This document shows, piece after piece, positions 1-12,913 of a DNA stretch of 64,000 nucleotides. The notes below the pieces were generated by a model. The model was not told where the DNA came from. It searched no databases and saw nothing but the letters and a program-made list of their open reading frames with translations. The stretch is from positions 100,642,855 through 100,706,854 of the forward strand of contig CM051458.1 in assembly GCA_028274465.1 (NCBI GenBank). Reading direction: 5' to 3'. Numbering within the stretch: position 1 is the first letter of the stretch; each line of letters begins with the position of its first letter. The position numbers and the translations under genes were made by a program. The DNA is from Plantago ovata. Taxonomy: Eukaryota; Streptophyta; Magnoliopsida; Lamiales; Plantaginaceae.

Positions 1-580
1 AAACAACAAAAATGTACTTACTCAGGATCGAGAAGAAAGAATGATACAAGTGCTTGTTTTCTAGAGTCTGGGAGCAAGTTTTCATCCATATTTTGTTAAT
101 TGTGAACACAAAAGGCCTAAAAAACCACTAAAATCTTGCCCAAAATAAAGCCATCTGGATCACACGGACAAATTCAGAACATACATAACCATCTATACTA
201 ACTCAGACAAAATTCACGCATAAAATAAAGAAAACATGATAAGTAAAACATAAAATCTCCAACAAAGCATCTGGTTCAGAGACCATCGATTCAAAGCATA
301 CATAACAATCCATCTCTCTGTCTAGTAATTCAAATTCGCACATAAAATAAATAAAACACGAAATATAATGTCTTCAACACAATTAAAAACAGAAAGTTCT
401 CTGTAGACTGCACCTGAATGTAATGATGCACTGCAATGCACCCAATCATCAGCCATTCTCCAGTTCACTTTCTTGTAACAGGACTCGATGACAGACCACA
501 AAAGATTCTTCAAACAACACGCACAGCGAAAGCATGAAGCCTCAGCATGAAAACTGATTGACGACTAGCCTGACTTACAC
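1..580. other. Intergenic / 3' flank of F-box gene
   Basis: No coding region is supported here. It lies downstream of the minus-strand F-box gene and probably holds its 3' untranslated region. A GTAAGT donor-like site sits just after the stop codon, so a 3' UTR intron is possible. Short open frames in this stretch show no recognisable family. Confidence 0.5.
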
Positions 581-1822
581 TCAGGCTCGACCAGCATCCT
601 CACGTACCATCTTATCTGCCTGAAGGAAGAAATTTGGAGTATATAATGTAATACCTGATGCAAGTACGCAAGTGCCAATTTGAGAACTCGTCTTATCTCT
701 CATATTACAGGAGAGTATCTCATTACGAGAAGTCGCAAACAAGATCTCCTCATCTTGAAATTTTGTAATAGGGTAATACCCGCAACCTATGGCCGTTGGC
801 ATCCATGTCCCCAGTACAACTACTTTGGTCCAAGACTCCGCATCTCCATACTTCTCCATTGTCCATATGCTAGTCTCTGACACCGTACTAAAATCAAACA
901 GGCTAAACCGACCATCATATATAGTCAAGGGAGTGTAGTCTACAAAGGGTATGCGATTAAAATGAGATCCTAAGCCCCGCGGACCCAAAAATTGACCAGA
1001 CGCCTCTTCGTTGAGGTCAAAGGTACATATCTTTAAGTCAGGCTTGCAGACTCCACCCAACTTTCCAGCTTCAAGATCAGCATTATAGGATACAAAGGGA
1101 ATCCAATGAAATGCCCCGCCAAAAGAAACCTTTGGCGTATAAGCTTCCAAACCCATCGAGTCCGTGGGCAAGCTCCTCCATTGATCATCAACTCCAATTG
1201 TGAAAATTTTGATATCTTCTGGATAATCACTAGAGTAAACCAATTGTGGCCCAAGTTTATGAACTATTCTCATCACCTTAAAGTTATTTCCAGAAGAATT
1301 AAAACCAAAATGGTACTGCTGCGAGAAGACAAAACCATATCGTGTTTCAACTGCCGGAAGTGCAAGAGGATTTCCCATGATCGGATTTACGACGTTAACA
1401 GTTGGTAACCCCTTATTGTCTATGAAGCAAAGCAAACCATTGCACAAGCCTACCAAATAAGATGAATGGAACTCTGCAAATCGACTAGGCAATTTTGGGT
1501 TAATAAGAGATGGAGTACAAACCTTATCTTCAGAAATTTCTATCAAATGCACCAAACCCGGGTTGTCAACAGCAGGGAAATTCATTAGGGCCTTAAAGGA
1601 TGAATTTCTAGAATAACAGACCGAGAAATCAGGCTTCGAGATGAGCTTGTACCATGTATTGCAAACAGATTTAGACCGCATGATACTCTTGATTGGAAGC
1701 CTAAAAAAGATTTCATGCGAAAGAGATTCTGGAAGCTCTAAGATGTAGCAACGATTACTTACCCCGTCTCCGGTTGATCTTTGAACTTTGATGACCCCAA
1801 TTGAATTCCCACGCCTCTCCAT
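581..1822 (-). CDS. F-box protein (F-box plus C-terminal associated domain)
   Basis: This is a single-exon gene of 413 residues. F-box proteins of this class are substrate-recognition subunits of SCF (SKP1-cullin-F-box) ubiquitin ligases. The F-box lies at about residues 28-70: LPESLSHEIFFRLPIKSIMR is followed by SVCNTWYKLISKPDF, the usual hydrophobic/Trp pattern that contacts SKP1. The remainder (GLCNGLLCF, then a VVNPIMGNPLALP stretch) matches the F-box-associated interaction domain common in plant F-box families and presumably binds the substrate, which cannot be named. The length is typical of the family. The start is the first ATG in frame and precedes the F-box by a short leader of about 27 residues. 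No internal stop or frameshift is seen. The gene is convergent with nothing visible inside the window. Confidence 0.85.
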   Translation of the reverse strand: MERRGNSIGVIKVQRSTGDGVSNRCYILELPESLSHEIFFRLPIKSIMRSKSVCNTWYKLISKPDFSVCYSRNSSFKALMNFPAVDNPGLVHLIEISEDKVCTPSLINPKLPSRFAEFHSSYLVGLCNGLLCFIDNKGLPTVNVVNPIMGNPLALPAVETRYGFVFSQQYHFGFNSSGNNFKVMRIVHKLGPQLVYSSDYPEDIKIFTIGVDDQWRSLPTDSMGLEAYTPKVSFGGAFHWIPFVSYNADLEAGKLGGVCKPDLKICTFDLNEEASGQFLGPRGLGSHFNRIPFVDYTPLTIYDGRFSLFDFSTVSETSIWTMEKYGDAESWTKVVVLGTWMPTAIGCGYYPITKFQDEEILFATSRNEILSCNMRDKTSSQIGTCVLASGITLYTPNFFLQADKMVREDAGRA

Positions 1823-3269
1823 GACTGTTGCGCCGAAAGCAAAACCCTGATTAGGGCTGGTGCTATTTGGTATTCTCTATTCCACTTCGCGTCACAGTCA
1901 CGCTGTATTGAAGACATGAGAAAATCTAATGTGTCAATAGTTATATCGCTATACATCAAATAAGTCACGTGCGATAAATGATATTCTTAAGCGATGCTAC
2001 ACTGTGATTTAGAATATACAACTTAACTAAAGAACTCCAATATAGCCATTGATTCTTTCATCATTCTGACTAGCTCTTTAGTGTTCCTGTATGGAATTGG
2101 ATTGTAAGACGGTCCCTTTCCATCCTTAGAAACCAATACACACAATAGACGAACTGGTCTCCGTCATAGCTTGTAGATTAAGCTTAGAAAGCTGGCATCA
2201 ATTAGAACAGAGACAGCAAGAGAATGTCAATCATCCTGGTTTCTCAGTTTTGGTTTGAGTAACAAGAACAGAGCTTGGACAGTTTTTTCTATAGAAATGG
2301 AGTTGTTTTCATGATCATTTTATGCAGTAGTAACTAGATTGGTCTTCAAAATTTGATGTTAAGGCGTCCCGAGCTAACTTCTAAAAGCCAAATTAGAGCG
2401 TCTGGTCAGATTGGTCCAAGCGGTAAATGGACTTGCTCTGGCCTGAAAAGTCCACACAGGAACAGCTAAAAATTTCCAAGAATTTGCAAAAAGTAATCTT
2501 GAAAAGATTAAACCAAAAATGCATTAGCTGCTAATGTACAAAGTCAAATAACACTAACCCAAAGTAAAAAAATGAAGGGCAGCTAAGTCCCACCTTGAAA
2601 TTCCTCGAGCCCCACATCACTGCCACCTCAAAACACCATAATCATAGAGATAGAAGGAGAAGAGGATTGATTGAAGAGAAGAGAAACTGTTACTGAATCC
2701 TATACTAAAGGAAGGATGAAGTACGGAAAAGCATTGGCAGCAGCTCTTTTCTGCACTTCTTGACGGACTCAGGTTCCCCTCATTCTGCACCATTTCACTC
2801 ACGATTCAGAACTATACATACAATAATATAGTCGCTCTAAATACAACTTTTAATCATTGAGGCACCGAGATATAGGACATTTTTAGGCAAAAGAAATGCA
2901 AGCAAAGATAAGAAGCAAAAAATAAAAATGAACAAGCATTTTTTTTCTCAAGTGCAGAGGACTCCACACGAGAACGTATTCTGTTAAATTGCAAGTCTAG
3001 AGTTAGCAGCAGATATCTATTTTAGAATATTAGAACAAATACTGGTTGGAGAGAAGAATAAAATAACCAGGTAGACAGCAGTGGACAAAATATAGTCCTA
3101 CTAAACGCAGTATGCATATTTTGTCATGTCATATGTTGCCAGTTATGCATTGAAAAAATCGACTCAACTTAGGTATTCAAATGCCCATCAGGGGTGCTGG
3201 AAACGAAATCTATCAATAAATACAATCTAGTTCGTAGATTCATGCCAAACCACATACCTATTTCAGTAC
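1823..3269. other. Intergenic, between F-box gene and CDC5 pseudogene
   Basis: It contains the presumed promoter of the F-box gene at its left end. The rest is AT-rich, without a recognisable gene. A minus-strand 61-codon frame at 2617-2802 was examined as a possible further CDC5 exon but the similarity was not convincing. Confidence 0.5.
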
Positions 3270-4495
<1,226 letters not shown>

Positions 4496-5596
4496 TGGTT
4501 GGTGCTTGACGATAATTGGGTGGAAAGGAAAGGGGAAATATAGAAGAAGATTAATTGGGGAAGAAGAAAAAAATAAATTTTCGCGGGTCGAGTAGTACAT
4601 ATAGGCTGACAAGGCATCGGTTCTTTTTTAATTAGGAAATCTGGAAGAAAAAAATATACTCAAATTTGTCGACTTTGAATATAAAATTTAAATAATTTCG
4701 GTCCAACGGAGAGTTTTAATCAAACACAACCTTGATAATTTATCGAAAGAGATAAACATGTGTTTAAAAAAAAAAAGAAGACCCTCCGATTAAGTATTGT
4801 TCGGAAATTTGAATTTGGCGCAGATTTTTTAGGCCGTTATAGTTTCGGCCGTCATTTACAGGGGAATCCGATAATATGTTAGTATAAAATATTCTTAAAA
4901 GCCTACTGTACTACATTAATAATGTTTTGGTAGTAAATAAATATAGGGAGAGAAAGAGATTATTACCAGTACTGCAGTACTGTATAATTAAACTTGTAGA
5001 ACGAGACTTTTGTTGAAGAGAATTTTTTTTTAAATGATACTACTAAAAAAGAGTAATTACTCGAATTGAGAATACTACCAGTTTGTATGATTTTAGGAAT
5101 ACCCAACTCTCACCGTACATGTAGCCTGTAGGTTTGAGACCCCTAAGGATTGAATTTCCTACCCAAAAATATTAAGGTGCATAAACTTAGCATTATAAAT
5201 TAGAAAATGCGACTATAAGCTATATTATGTTCCTGTTCTTTTTCTTTTTTTTTTTTTTGGTAATAATTATGTTCCTGTTCCTGTGGGCTTGTGAGTTTGA
5301 GCTGAAAGTGCCAGTCCAACTTGATTTCTAAACATGGAGATTATGTGTAATGCGAACTTAGTGTGGGTAAAGCTCGTTTATGATATTTAAAGTTATTTTG
5401 GCATAAAAGAGGGAGTAATTAAGATATAAGTTGGTCACACACATTGACTGCCTTATAAGTAACTTGCAACCAATTCTCTCTATGCTGCAACTCATATAAG
5501 ATTGCGATATTACAAAATTTCTCTGCTCAAGTGAATGGCAAATGAGGCAATCTCATGAACTACGAAACCTTTGCTCGACACAATTCCGGAAGCTTA
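4496..5596. other. Intergenic; 3' end of CPP1-like gene
   Basis: AT-rich sequence without a supported gene. The right end probably contains the 3' untranslated region of the minus-strand CPP1-like gene. A GGTTTGAGACCCC stretch near 5132 resembles a tRNA B box and may be a SINE relic, but too little is preserved to call it. Confidence 0.45.
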
Positions 5597-8500
5597 TCAC
5601 CTGTAGTATGATGCTAGAACATGAAGCAAGAGAGTAGATGCTGCAGTTACAAGCAATTCCTGTAACAAGTAAAATTAGAGCAGCTCTGGTAAATCGTATG
5701 CAGATTAAGACATAAATTATGCCCCTGAATTACAGATACGTGGGGATATAGAACATTCTTGGGCAAAAGAATTAAAGTTAAAAAAGTGAATGTTCTCAAA
5801 GAAGAACAGAGGAATCTACAAGGGAACTAATTCCGTTTTCAAGTATATACTTCACATGCAAATGTTCCAAGGAAACAAAATTGTAAGCTGGGCTGATAAT
5901 CAGATACTACTATATTAAGCATAAAGTCATAAACTTATTGTTTTAGTGGATTTATTATTTTATATATAAGTCTGTTTACAACTTTACATTCTATGTATGA
6001 TGGTTTCAGAAATTCAGAATTCCAAACTTCATAGGCCACAACAATTAAAATAGGCTGGGTTGGTTCTAATCGATTAGAATCGGTAAAAATTATATTCCAA
6101 GTTTCCATAGTTTGTAATACATGCAGAGAAAATAAACTCTGCAATTTTTCACCCGGTCATCATTTTGCAATTTAATCGACATCGACAATCATTAGTACCC
6201 TGTCACTTTCAAAATTTGTTACAATTGGTTTCAAGCCAGCAACATCAAGTCAATACATATAATGTTGATGAATCTCACAATCTGCAAGGTTTAATTCGAA
6301 TATAACAGCAAGCATAGACAACTGACAACATAACAACAGAGATTCTATTTAATAACAGTGGCAGGCAATGCTTAATACCTGGTTGTTGTACAAGAAAGCA
6401 GGTATATAACCAGTGGTAAGTTCCATCACATTCAGCAGACTAGTGTACCCCTGCAATTTACCAAAGGAGAAACTGTGATATTTTTCAAAAACAAACCAAC
6501 CTGCTGAAAATTTGTCCAAACAAATATACCACGAACGTTGCTATTTAATATTTTAAAAGGGGCATGTATATATGTTTTTTACACAATATGACTACAAATG
6601 TAAACCATCTCAAAGGAAGAAAACATACACCTCAATAGAAAAAAGAGAGGGAAAAAAAACTTATCCCACAGCACAGCAACAAGAAATTTTTCGTGTTGAT
6701 TTGAAAAATGATTCATTATAAGACCGGAAAGTTACCAATTACCAGTCACAGAAATTAGTTGTCTACATGTATAGTAAATATGATTTCTCTACATGGAATA
6801 AGAAAAATATTAATCTACCCCTCATACCAAGGAAGCAACAGCCAAAGAACCAAAAACTAGTGCAAGACACCGCAACATCCTTTTACCCATCCGAACCATT
6901 TTTCCATCATCTTCGCCTTCTTCCTGGACAAAATGCAAAGTGAACAAGAAAGAATATCAGTTGTTGAATATAGACATATGGAATTCGATAGTGATGTATG
7001 TATCATGATCATTGCAGAAATTCAATAAGAGTATCTCTTGAATGAACAAAGATGAAAGTTAAAAACAATCATGAATATCCTGACAACTTACCGTCAGTGT
7101 GGGGGGTGAAGATGGTTCGAAGGACTTCAACTTCTCAAATAACCGATAGAAAAAAACAGCAGATAAAAATTGTAAAGGCTTGTACTCAGCACTACGCGCG
7201 AAAAAAATCCAAGCTATCTGCAAATAGAGAAGGCAATCAACGCAAGAAACCTCTATACATATAAATAGATTGCTGAGATGAGTCATATGCTAATTCTGTA
7301 ACTTAATTTGTTTTCAGTCCACATTATAAACTTCAATGAAATGCAGAAATACTTTTGGTAGGCATAAGGAGTCAAAATGCTGCCTCTATGTAGTATGTAC
7401 TACTAATCTGGATCTGGAAGCAGTTCTATGAGTTGACAGCGATTTGAGATTTATAAAGGCTTTTAATCTTGCTTGGAAAATCTGAAACCACATCATATCA
7501 AATCAAATGCTGCTGGCATCAAGAACTACAACACTGAGTATCTCCTATACATATAATACTAAATACTAGAGAGATTCACCCATTACATGGAATGAATTGA
7601 AGATTCACACGTAGATTGTCGAGCTGTCAACTCATATCTTAATTTAAATCAGGAAAATCCATAACATCAGAAAATCATACAAATTTAGCCATAAATCTAA
7701 TTTGTACTTACAAAAGCAGCTGATATTGCCATATTAATCTGCACATCCTTGGCCTCAGATTTGGCAGGCCTGAAAACATCATCAATGAATATGATAAGTA
7801 TAGTTATCAACTGCAAACCGGAGCTGATGTAAAACTGCTACCCTCAACATCGAAGTTGTTTATAATATAGATGAATAGCAGAAGGATTCATAGAAGAGCA
7901 TGCCCGTACAAGTTACAACAAAGTGATGTGTCAAAACTCAAAAAGGTTATTGTATAATTACATCACTTCTCAGCCTTTTGGACGTCAATGAAGCTTTTAG
8001 TGGACATATATCATGTGAAAGTCCAGGCCTTAAAAAGATAAAGAACACAGTATATGAAGATTCTAGCGAAGCAAAAACTAGACATATTTGCAGAGGTATT
8101 GTTTAGACTAGGAGTTACTTACGGATGAAATGACATACCTTGGGCCCCAGGGAAAAATCGGTTGCTTATCAGCAAACTTTATATCCTTTGAAACCTGAGC
8201 TTCATTTAACAAGAAAATATTGTTAAATAATGGAACTGAATAAAGGTAGATCTAAGAACGGGAAACATGTGCAATGACAGACAGAATAAAGCAGACATGT
8301 AGTACAAAAACTATATCGAATTTCTATACTGGTTCCCAGGAATAAAATCAAGTTATCAACAAAAGATAGAACCTTACGCACCTGAAAGGAACCAAACGTC
8401 TCACCCTTCTTCCTTTTCGACAACTGAGACATCATTATTTGGTCATAAGCTCGTTCCAACTGGAAAAGATGACACATTTACAAGCAAATAAGCACCAAAC

Positions 8501-9065
8501 TTGAGCTAAACAAATACTGAAAAATAATACACAAGGGCTTATAATCAAGGAAAATTGAGAAAACCGTACACGAGCTACAGCAGCTTCATCACCTCTCCTC
8601 TCAGCATCCTTGCGCTTCTTGGTGTACTCTATCTTAACCTTGTCAAACCCCATAAAGGAATTCACACCAAGAACCTGATTTTTTTTTTAAATTTTTTTAA
8701 AATGATCAATCAACTACTAACAAAAAAAAGGTAATTGTGAAACATAGAAAGAGAGAAGGTGTTATCTTTACATCGTAGGGATTGAAATCACTGTTTGCAC
8801 CGGAATTGCCGGCAGCTGAGAATGCAGCACATATTACTGTTTTCTTGTTCACCGGAAATAGCCTGAACAGAAATGATAGCTTAAATTCTCCAAATTCAAG
8901 ATTGAAAATATCAAAAAAAAAAAACGAAAGAATAAATAAAATTTGTTGTTAGTATTACCTGAGAAATGGAGAGGCAGTTGGAATGGAAGCAGGCTTGTGG
9001 AAGTGGCGATGATGTGCGAGAGAGAATTGAGAGGTTTTAGGGCATTGGATTATGGAGAAAGCCAT
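5597..9065 (-). CDS. CPP1-like chloroplast membrane chaperone (J-like, DUF3353)
   Basis: Ten exons join in frame to 283 residues: 8959-9065, 8772-8862, 8570-8674, 8382-8459, 8139-8194, 7712-7769, 7092-7217, 6828-6923, 6379-6450 and 5597-5659. All introns have GT/AG ends. The first ~50 residues are Ser/Pro/Phe-rich with few acidic residues, as in a chloroplast transit peptide. A J-domain-like part follows (NPYDVLGVNSFMGFDKVKIE, then RRGDEAAVARLERAYDQIMM) without a recognisable HPD motif. Three hydrophobic segments come next, around residues 155-175, 228-248 and 264-282, ending in LLHVLASYYR. This layout matches the CPP1 family (chaperone-like protein of POR1), which holds protochlorophyllide oxidoreductase stable at plastid membranes. 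Which paralogue this is cannot be told from the sequence alone. The start is the first ATG that gives the transit peptide. Confidence 0.87.
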
Positions 9066-9246
9066 TGAAGTGAGTGAGATTAAAGAATGAAGGAAGGAGA
9101 ATTTGGGAGTTTAGGGTTTTTAGGGGGTTTGATTTTTTCTTCTTCTGGTGATGATGATGACTGTTATCTGCTTGGTACTTTTGATTACTGTATTACATTT
9201 TGATTGTTTGTCTAGGTAGTACTTATACAGAAAATGACAAGAAGTT

Positions 9247-9319
9247 GTTCGCGTGGCCTAATGGATAAGGCGCTCGCCTCCGGAGCGGGAGATTGTGGGT
9301 TCGAGTCCCACCGTGAACG
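9247..9319 (+). tRNA. tRNA-Arg (anticodon CCG)
   Basis: A complete cloverleaf can be drawn over 73 nt. The acceptor stem pairs GTTCGCG with CGTGAAC, allowing G-T pairs. The D arm is GGCCTAATGGATAAGGC, the anticodon stem CTCGC/GCGGG closes the loop CTCCGGA, and the T arm is GTGGG-TTCGAGT-CCCAC. The loop gives anticodon CCG, reading CGG (Arg). There is no intron, and the CCA end is not encoded, as expected for a nuclear gene. A T run (TTTCATTTTCCATTTTTT) downstream can serve as the RNA polymerase III terminator. Confidence 0.95.
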
Positions 9320-10152
9320 CATATTTGTCCTTTCATTTTCCATTTTTTCCCCTTTAGCTTTCACAATAACGTCTCACTCTGGATGAAAATAGAGATACTA
9401 ATTTAGAGAGATGGATATTTAGTATATTCTTTTATATTTTATATCAAGTTACTTTATGATCCATTTCTAATTTACATTATAAAATATAGTGTTTTTTTAT
9501 AGGTATTATAAAGTATAGTGGATTAGTTTAGAGATATATAAGTTCACCTTTAAATTAGATCCAAACATACTGAAAGAATCTTAGTTTAGGGAGTGGATAT
9601 GTTCGTATCTAGGTTGGAAGTTAGGAGCCGAGATAGTAAATGTATAGTGACTCTCTCTTGTAACGTCTTGTACTTCCGTGTGTTTACCTTAATGGAAATG
9701 AGAGACTAACTTTGATGACAGTTTGTAATGCCAAATATGTTGGTTTTCATGCATACACCAAGAAATACGTAGACATAACTTAAAGTTATCAATAATCAAA
9801 TTTCCAATATTATGACAGTAATACACACTACTATCTCCACCAGTACTACGATCCGATATTCCCTTAGACAAATTATTTTAAATTACATTAAAATAAAATA
9901 AAAAATGACTACATAGAAAGTATATAAATTTATTCATAATATAACTTAAATAAAAAGAGAATTCATCTTTCAACAACGTCAATCATAAATTCTTCCGTAG
10001 ACCAAGTTTATGGATAAGTTATAGATTATGTGAACAAAAATCAACTACAATACATCACTTAAACAAATGTGATGCGTTTAATTTTAGATCACATTGTCTA
10101 TAGATTACTCATATACCATGTATGTCAACGGTAGAATTTTGGAGCACGCAAA
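9320..10152. other. Intergenic, between tRNA-Arg and P450 pseudogene
   Basis: AT-rich sequence with no supported gene. The left end carries the T-rich pol III termination region of the tRNA. Nothing else is recognisable. Confidence 0.55.
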
Positions 10153-12390
10153 TTAATTGTCTTTGTGGGATATTTTATAGTGAAGTCCACTGGAAATTGG
10201 ATCATTGGCATGCGAATAATCTTTCCACCCTTGGCCCATTGTGACAAGACAGACACAATTGTCACTAATTAGAGAATCTGAAATCTGAATGAGTTACATT
10301 GTTACTATAATCTAGCAATATTAATACAAGAAAGAAACACATTCATGTTCTGAAGCAGCTACCTACCTATATTTTGTGACCAAGACATGGAGAAATATGG
10401 ACATTAGTACCCTGGAATACTGTGCTCCTGCACATTGCTTCATACCCCAACCAAATGGCATGTAGCATTTTGCTACCGTGCTCGGTTGAACTTCCTGTAT
10501 GTACTAGATCATTAAGAAAACAGCTCCGGAATTTCAATCAAAACACCAATATATGAGCTAGCTAGATGTTACTAAAGTTGAAGTACCTGCCAGCGCTAGG
10601 GATTGAACTTGAGGGGGTCTTCGAATTGATCTTCATTCAGATGAAGACTAGCAGTTGCCAGCAATATTATCCATCCGGCAGGTATTGTGTATCCTATATA
10701 TATCCAACCAAGTATTTGAAGTATCAGGAGTTTAGTCCCTTAAGATCAGTATCTACAGGTGCTGAGAGATTAGCCGACTGACCATACGGTTGATGGGGAT
10801 GCCTGTTAAAGCACGACGAAATAATCCAGGGGAAACATTTCCCAGCCTTAGAACTTCATTTATGACCTGTTAAGTTTTTTACAAAATGTATGTAATATCA
10901 TAATAAATATCTCAAATTACTCAGACTGTGCCAGACCGACAGGAATGATGTGTAATTAAGTTAATTACCTGAAGTGTAAATGTCATGGATTTGTATTCGT
11001 CCCACGTGATGGCCGACTCTGGATTTTCTCTCTTCCTGATGATAGCCTCGTGCTCCGCCTAATCAGTTCATAATGATAGACATATATATGTGATGTGAAG
11101 ATTGAAATTAGAATCAAGAAGAAAAAAGTTATCGGTCCAAAGTAAGACTCACGGTTAGTTCTTCCAGGACCAATGGATGTTCAGCCAGTAACTTGACAGC
11201 TAATGCTAATGTGATTCAAACTGAATCAGAAGCGACAAATAACAGTCCGAATACCGTCTGAATGATGAATTCTTCGTTTAGCAATGGTTCGGTTTTTATA
11301 TCTTGGATAAGATCACACCACACCCCTCATCACTTCCTTTAACCTTCTTGTGAATCTGCAATATAGACATTAATTGTATGTTTGCATTGAGATACTTACA
11401 TTTTACAGTAATAGCGTTATCGCCTTTGTAGTTATTACCTGTAGAGTCCTGTGATGTGCAGTACCAGGGATGTTAATGGGAAAAGACATTAAGCCTCGAA
11501 CCAAGTCCTTGAACATGTCACTGATCTTGAATGGTGCATTATCAAGATGTTCACTAAAAATTTGCCTTGCAGCAAGATCAACTGCCATCTGTTTTCACCA
11601 AATCCAGAGTTAATCCACACATGTTTCAATTTGCTTTATAGTCAATATTACTAGCTACAATATTAGCTTGATCAATGGTAATTTCGAGAAAACATTTACC
11701 GAAATAACTTCACTTTTAACTTCAACTGATTCACGGCCTGACCAGCTGACAGAGTTTTTCGGACCATAACTTCCATTTGAAGGAGTTTCTCTCTAAGAGC
11801 CTCAGCTCCGAAGTGATGTAAAATTAAATTTCTTGTGTATTTTCGTAAATGTTGACGTAGATTAGTTTGGTCAAATACTTTGGCGAAAGTGTCCAAAGAC
11901 CATGATTCAACTAGTTTTCCATGTTCACGGAGTAGAAATTGGTTGAATTCCGGGTCTTCTGTGATGATCACAGGCTGCCTTGCTATATTGGTACAAAAAA
12001 TGGGTCCATATCTATCACAGTAGCAAGCGAAAGAAATCGCAAGTAAAATTAAGCACCTGATAGACTGTATTCAAAAAGTTCCAAACAGTATGTTCAAAGT
12101 ATAAGGAGCTAGGTAGTAACCCTGGATGATCATACACCTTTTCAACCTCTTCTTGATGAACGGGGAAGGTCCAACGAAGCACTCGGGATGATCAACTGAA
12201 TGGTTTCTCCGATAAGAGGAAGGCCCATAGAACCCGGAGGAAGTCTCCCTTGAATTCGGGGTACAGTCACCCATCTGTAGACCCAATGTGTAACATAAAC
12301 AGCAAGCAATGTTACACCTAACAAAACAAGTGATGAAAGATTCAACATTGTCTTCACTTCTCTCATGCATGCAAGAATTAGTGTCTCCAT
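10153..12390 (-). pseudogene. CYP87: CYP87-like cytochrome P450 pseudogene (tandem copy)
   Basis: Every exon of the intact neighbour at 12914-15180 has a counterpart here in the same order, so this is a tandem duplicate. Several lesions break it. One C is lost in the C run before the FIKKR motif (about 12161-12168). One base is lost in exon 2 near 11744. About 45 bp are missing from exon 4 near 11313. A TGA lies at 11216-11218 inside the I-helix segment, and a TAG at 10596-10598 in the FNP-RW motif. The acceptor AG of the last exon is lost near 10239. The heme-loop exon still reads PFGWGMKQCAGAQYS with the Cys ligand, and ExxR is kept as NEVLRLGN. The relatively good preservation of exons 3, 5 and 8 suggests recent loss. 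The 5' end is set at the ATG giving a membrane anchor (LNLSSLVLLGVTLLAVYVTH). Confidence 0.9.
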
Positions 12391-12913
12391 ATATAGTTAC
12401 AGACTTACAGCTATCAAATTTAATTAGACAAGCAGTTGTTCATGTGTTTTTGGAGTAGTTATTGGAGTTGTATATGTAGTTGGAAGATCAGCTCAGCAAC
12501 AACCTAGTGTTCATATAGTCAAGGATCAACTTTCCAAATATAGATATTTCTATATATGTTCATAATTGAAGCAATTATTCATATTTGAATATTTCTCCTC
12601 TCTTAATTGAAGTCAACTATTCCTATTTGAAATTTTTTTCCTCCATTAATTGAAGTAGTAACTTGTAAATGCGGACATTGATCCGATCTTATTCCACTTT
12701 AATGCACGCTGTGTTGCAGTTTGCATGACAATATATAAGACTGTTTAGAACAGATTACAGAAAACTAGCACAAGAAATTTGATTACTGAATTGCAATCTG
12801 GACAAGACTACGTATAATACATCACGAAAACTGAAATCTTCATGAAAAATAAAACAGGCCTTATACAATGACCTTATTATATGGTAATCTTATTAGTTAC
12901 TGCACCACACTGT
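12391..12913. other. Spacer between the two P450 copies
   Basis: This 523-bp spacer is the promoter side of the broken copy and the 3' flank of the intact copy. It is AT-rich, with imperfect repeats of the type TATTCxTATTTGAA near 12540-12640. No gene is visible. Confidence 0.5.

Noticed and set aside
2617..2802. Minus-strand 61-codon frame as a further CDC5 exon
   Set aside because: Only a few residues (EMVQNE) resemble a CDC5 segment; the rest does not, and no splice sites fit.
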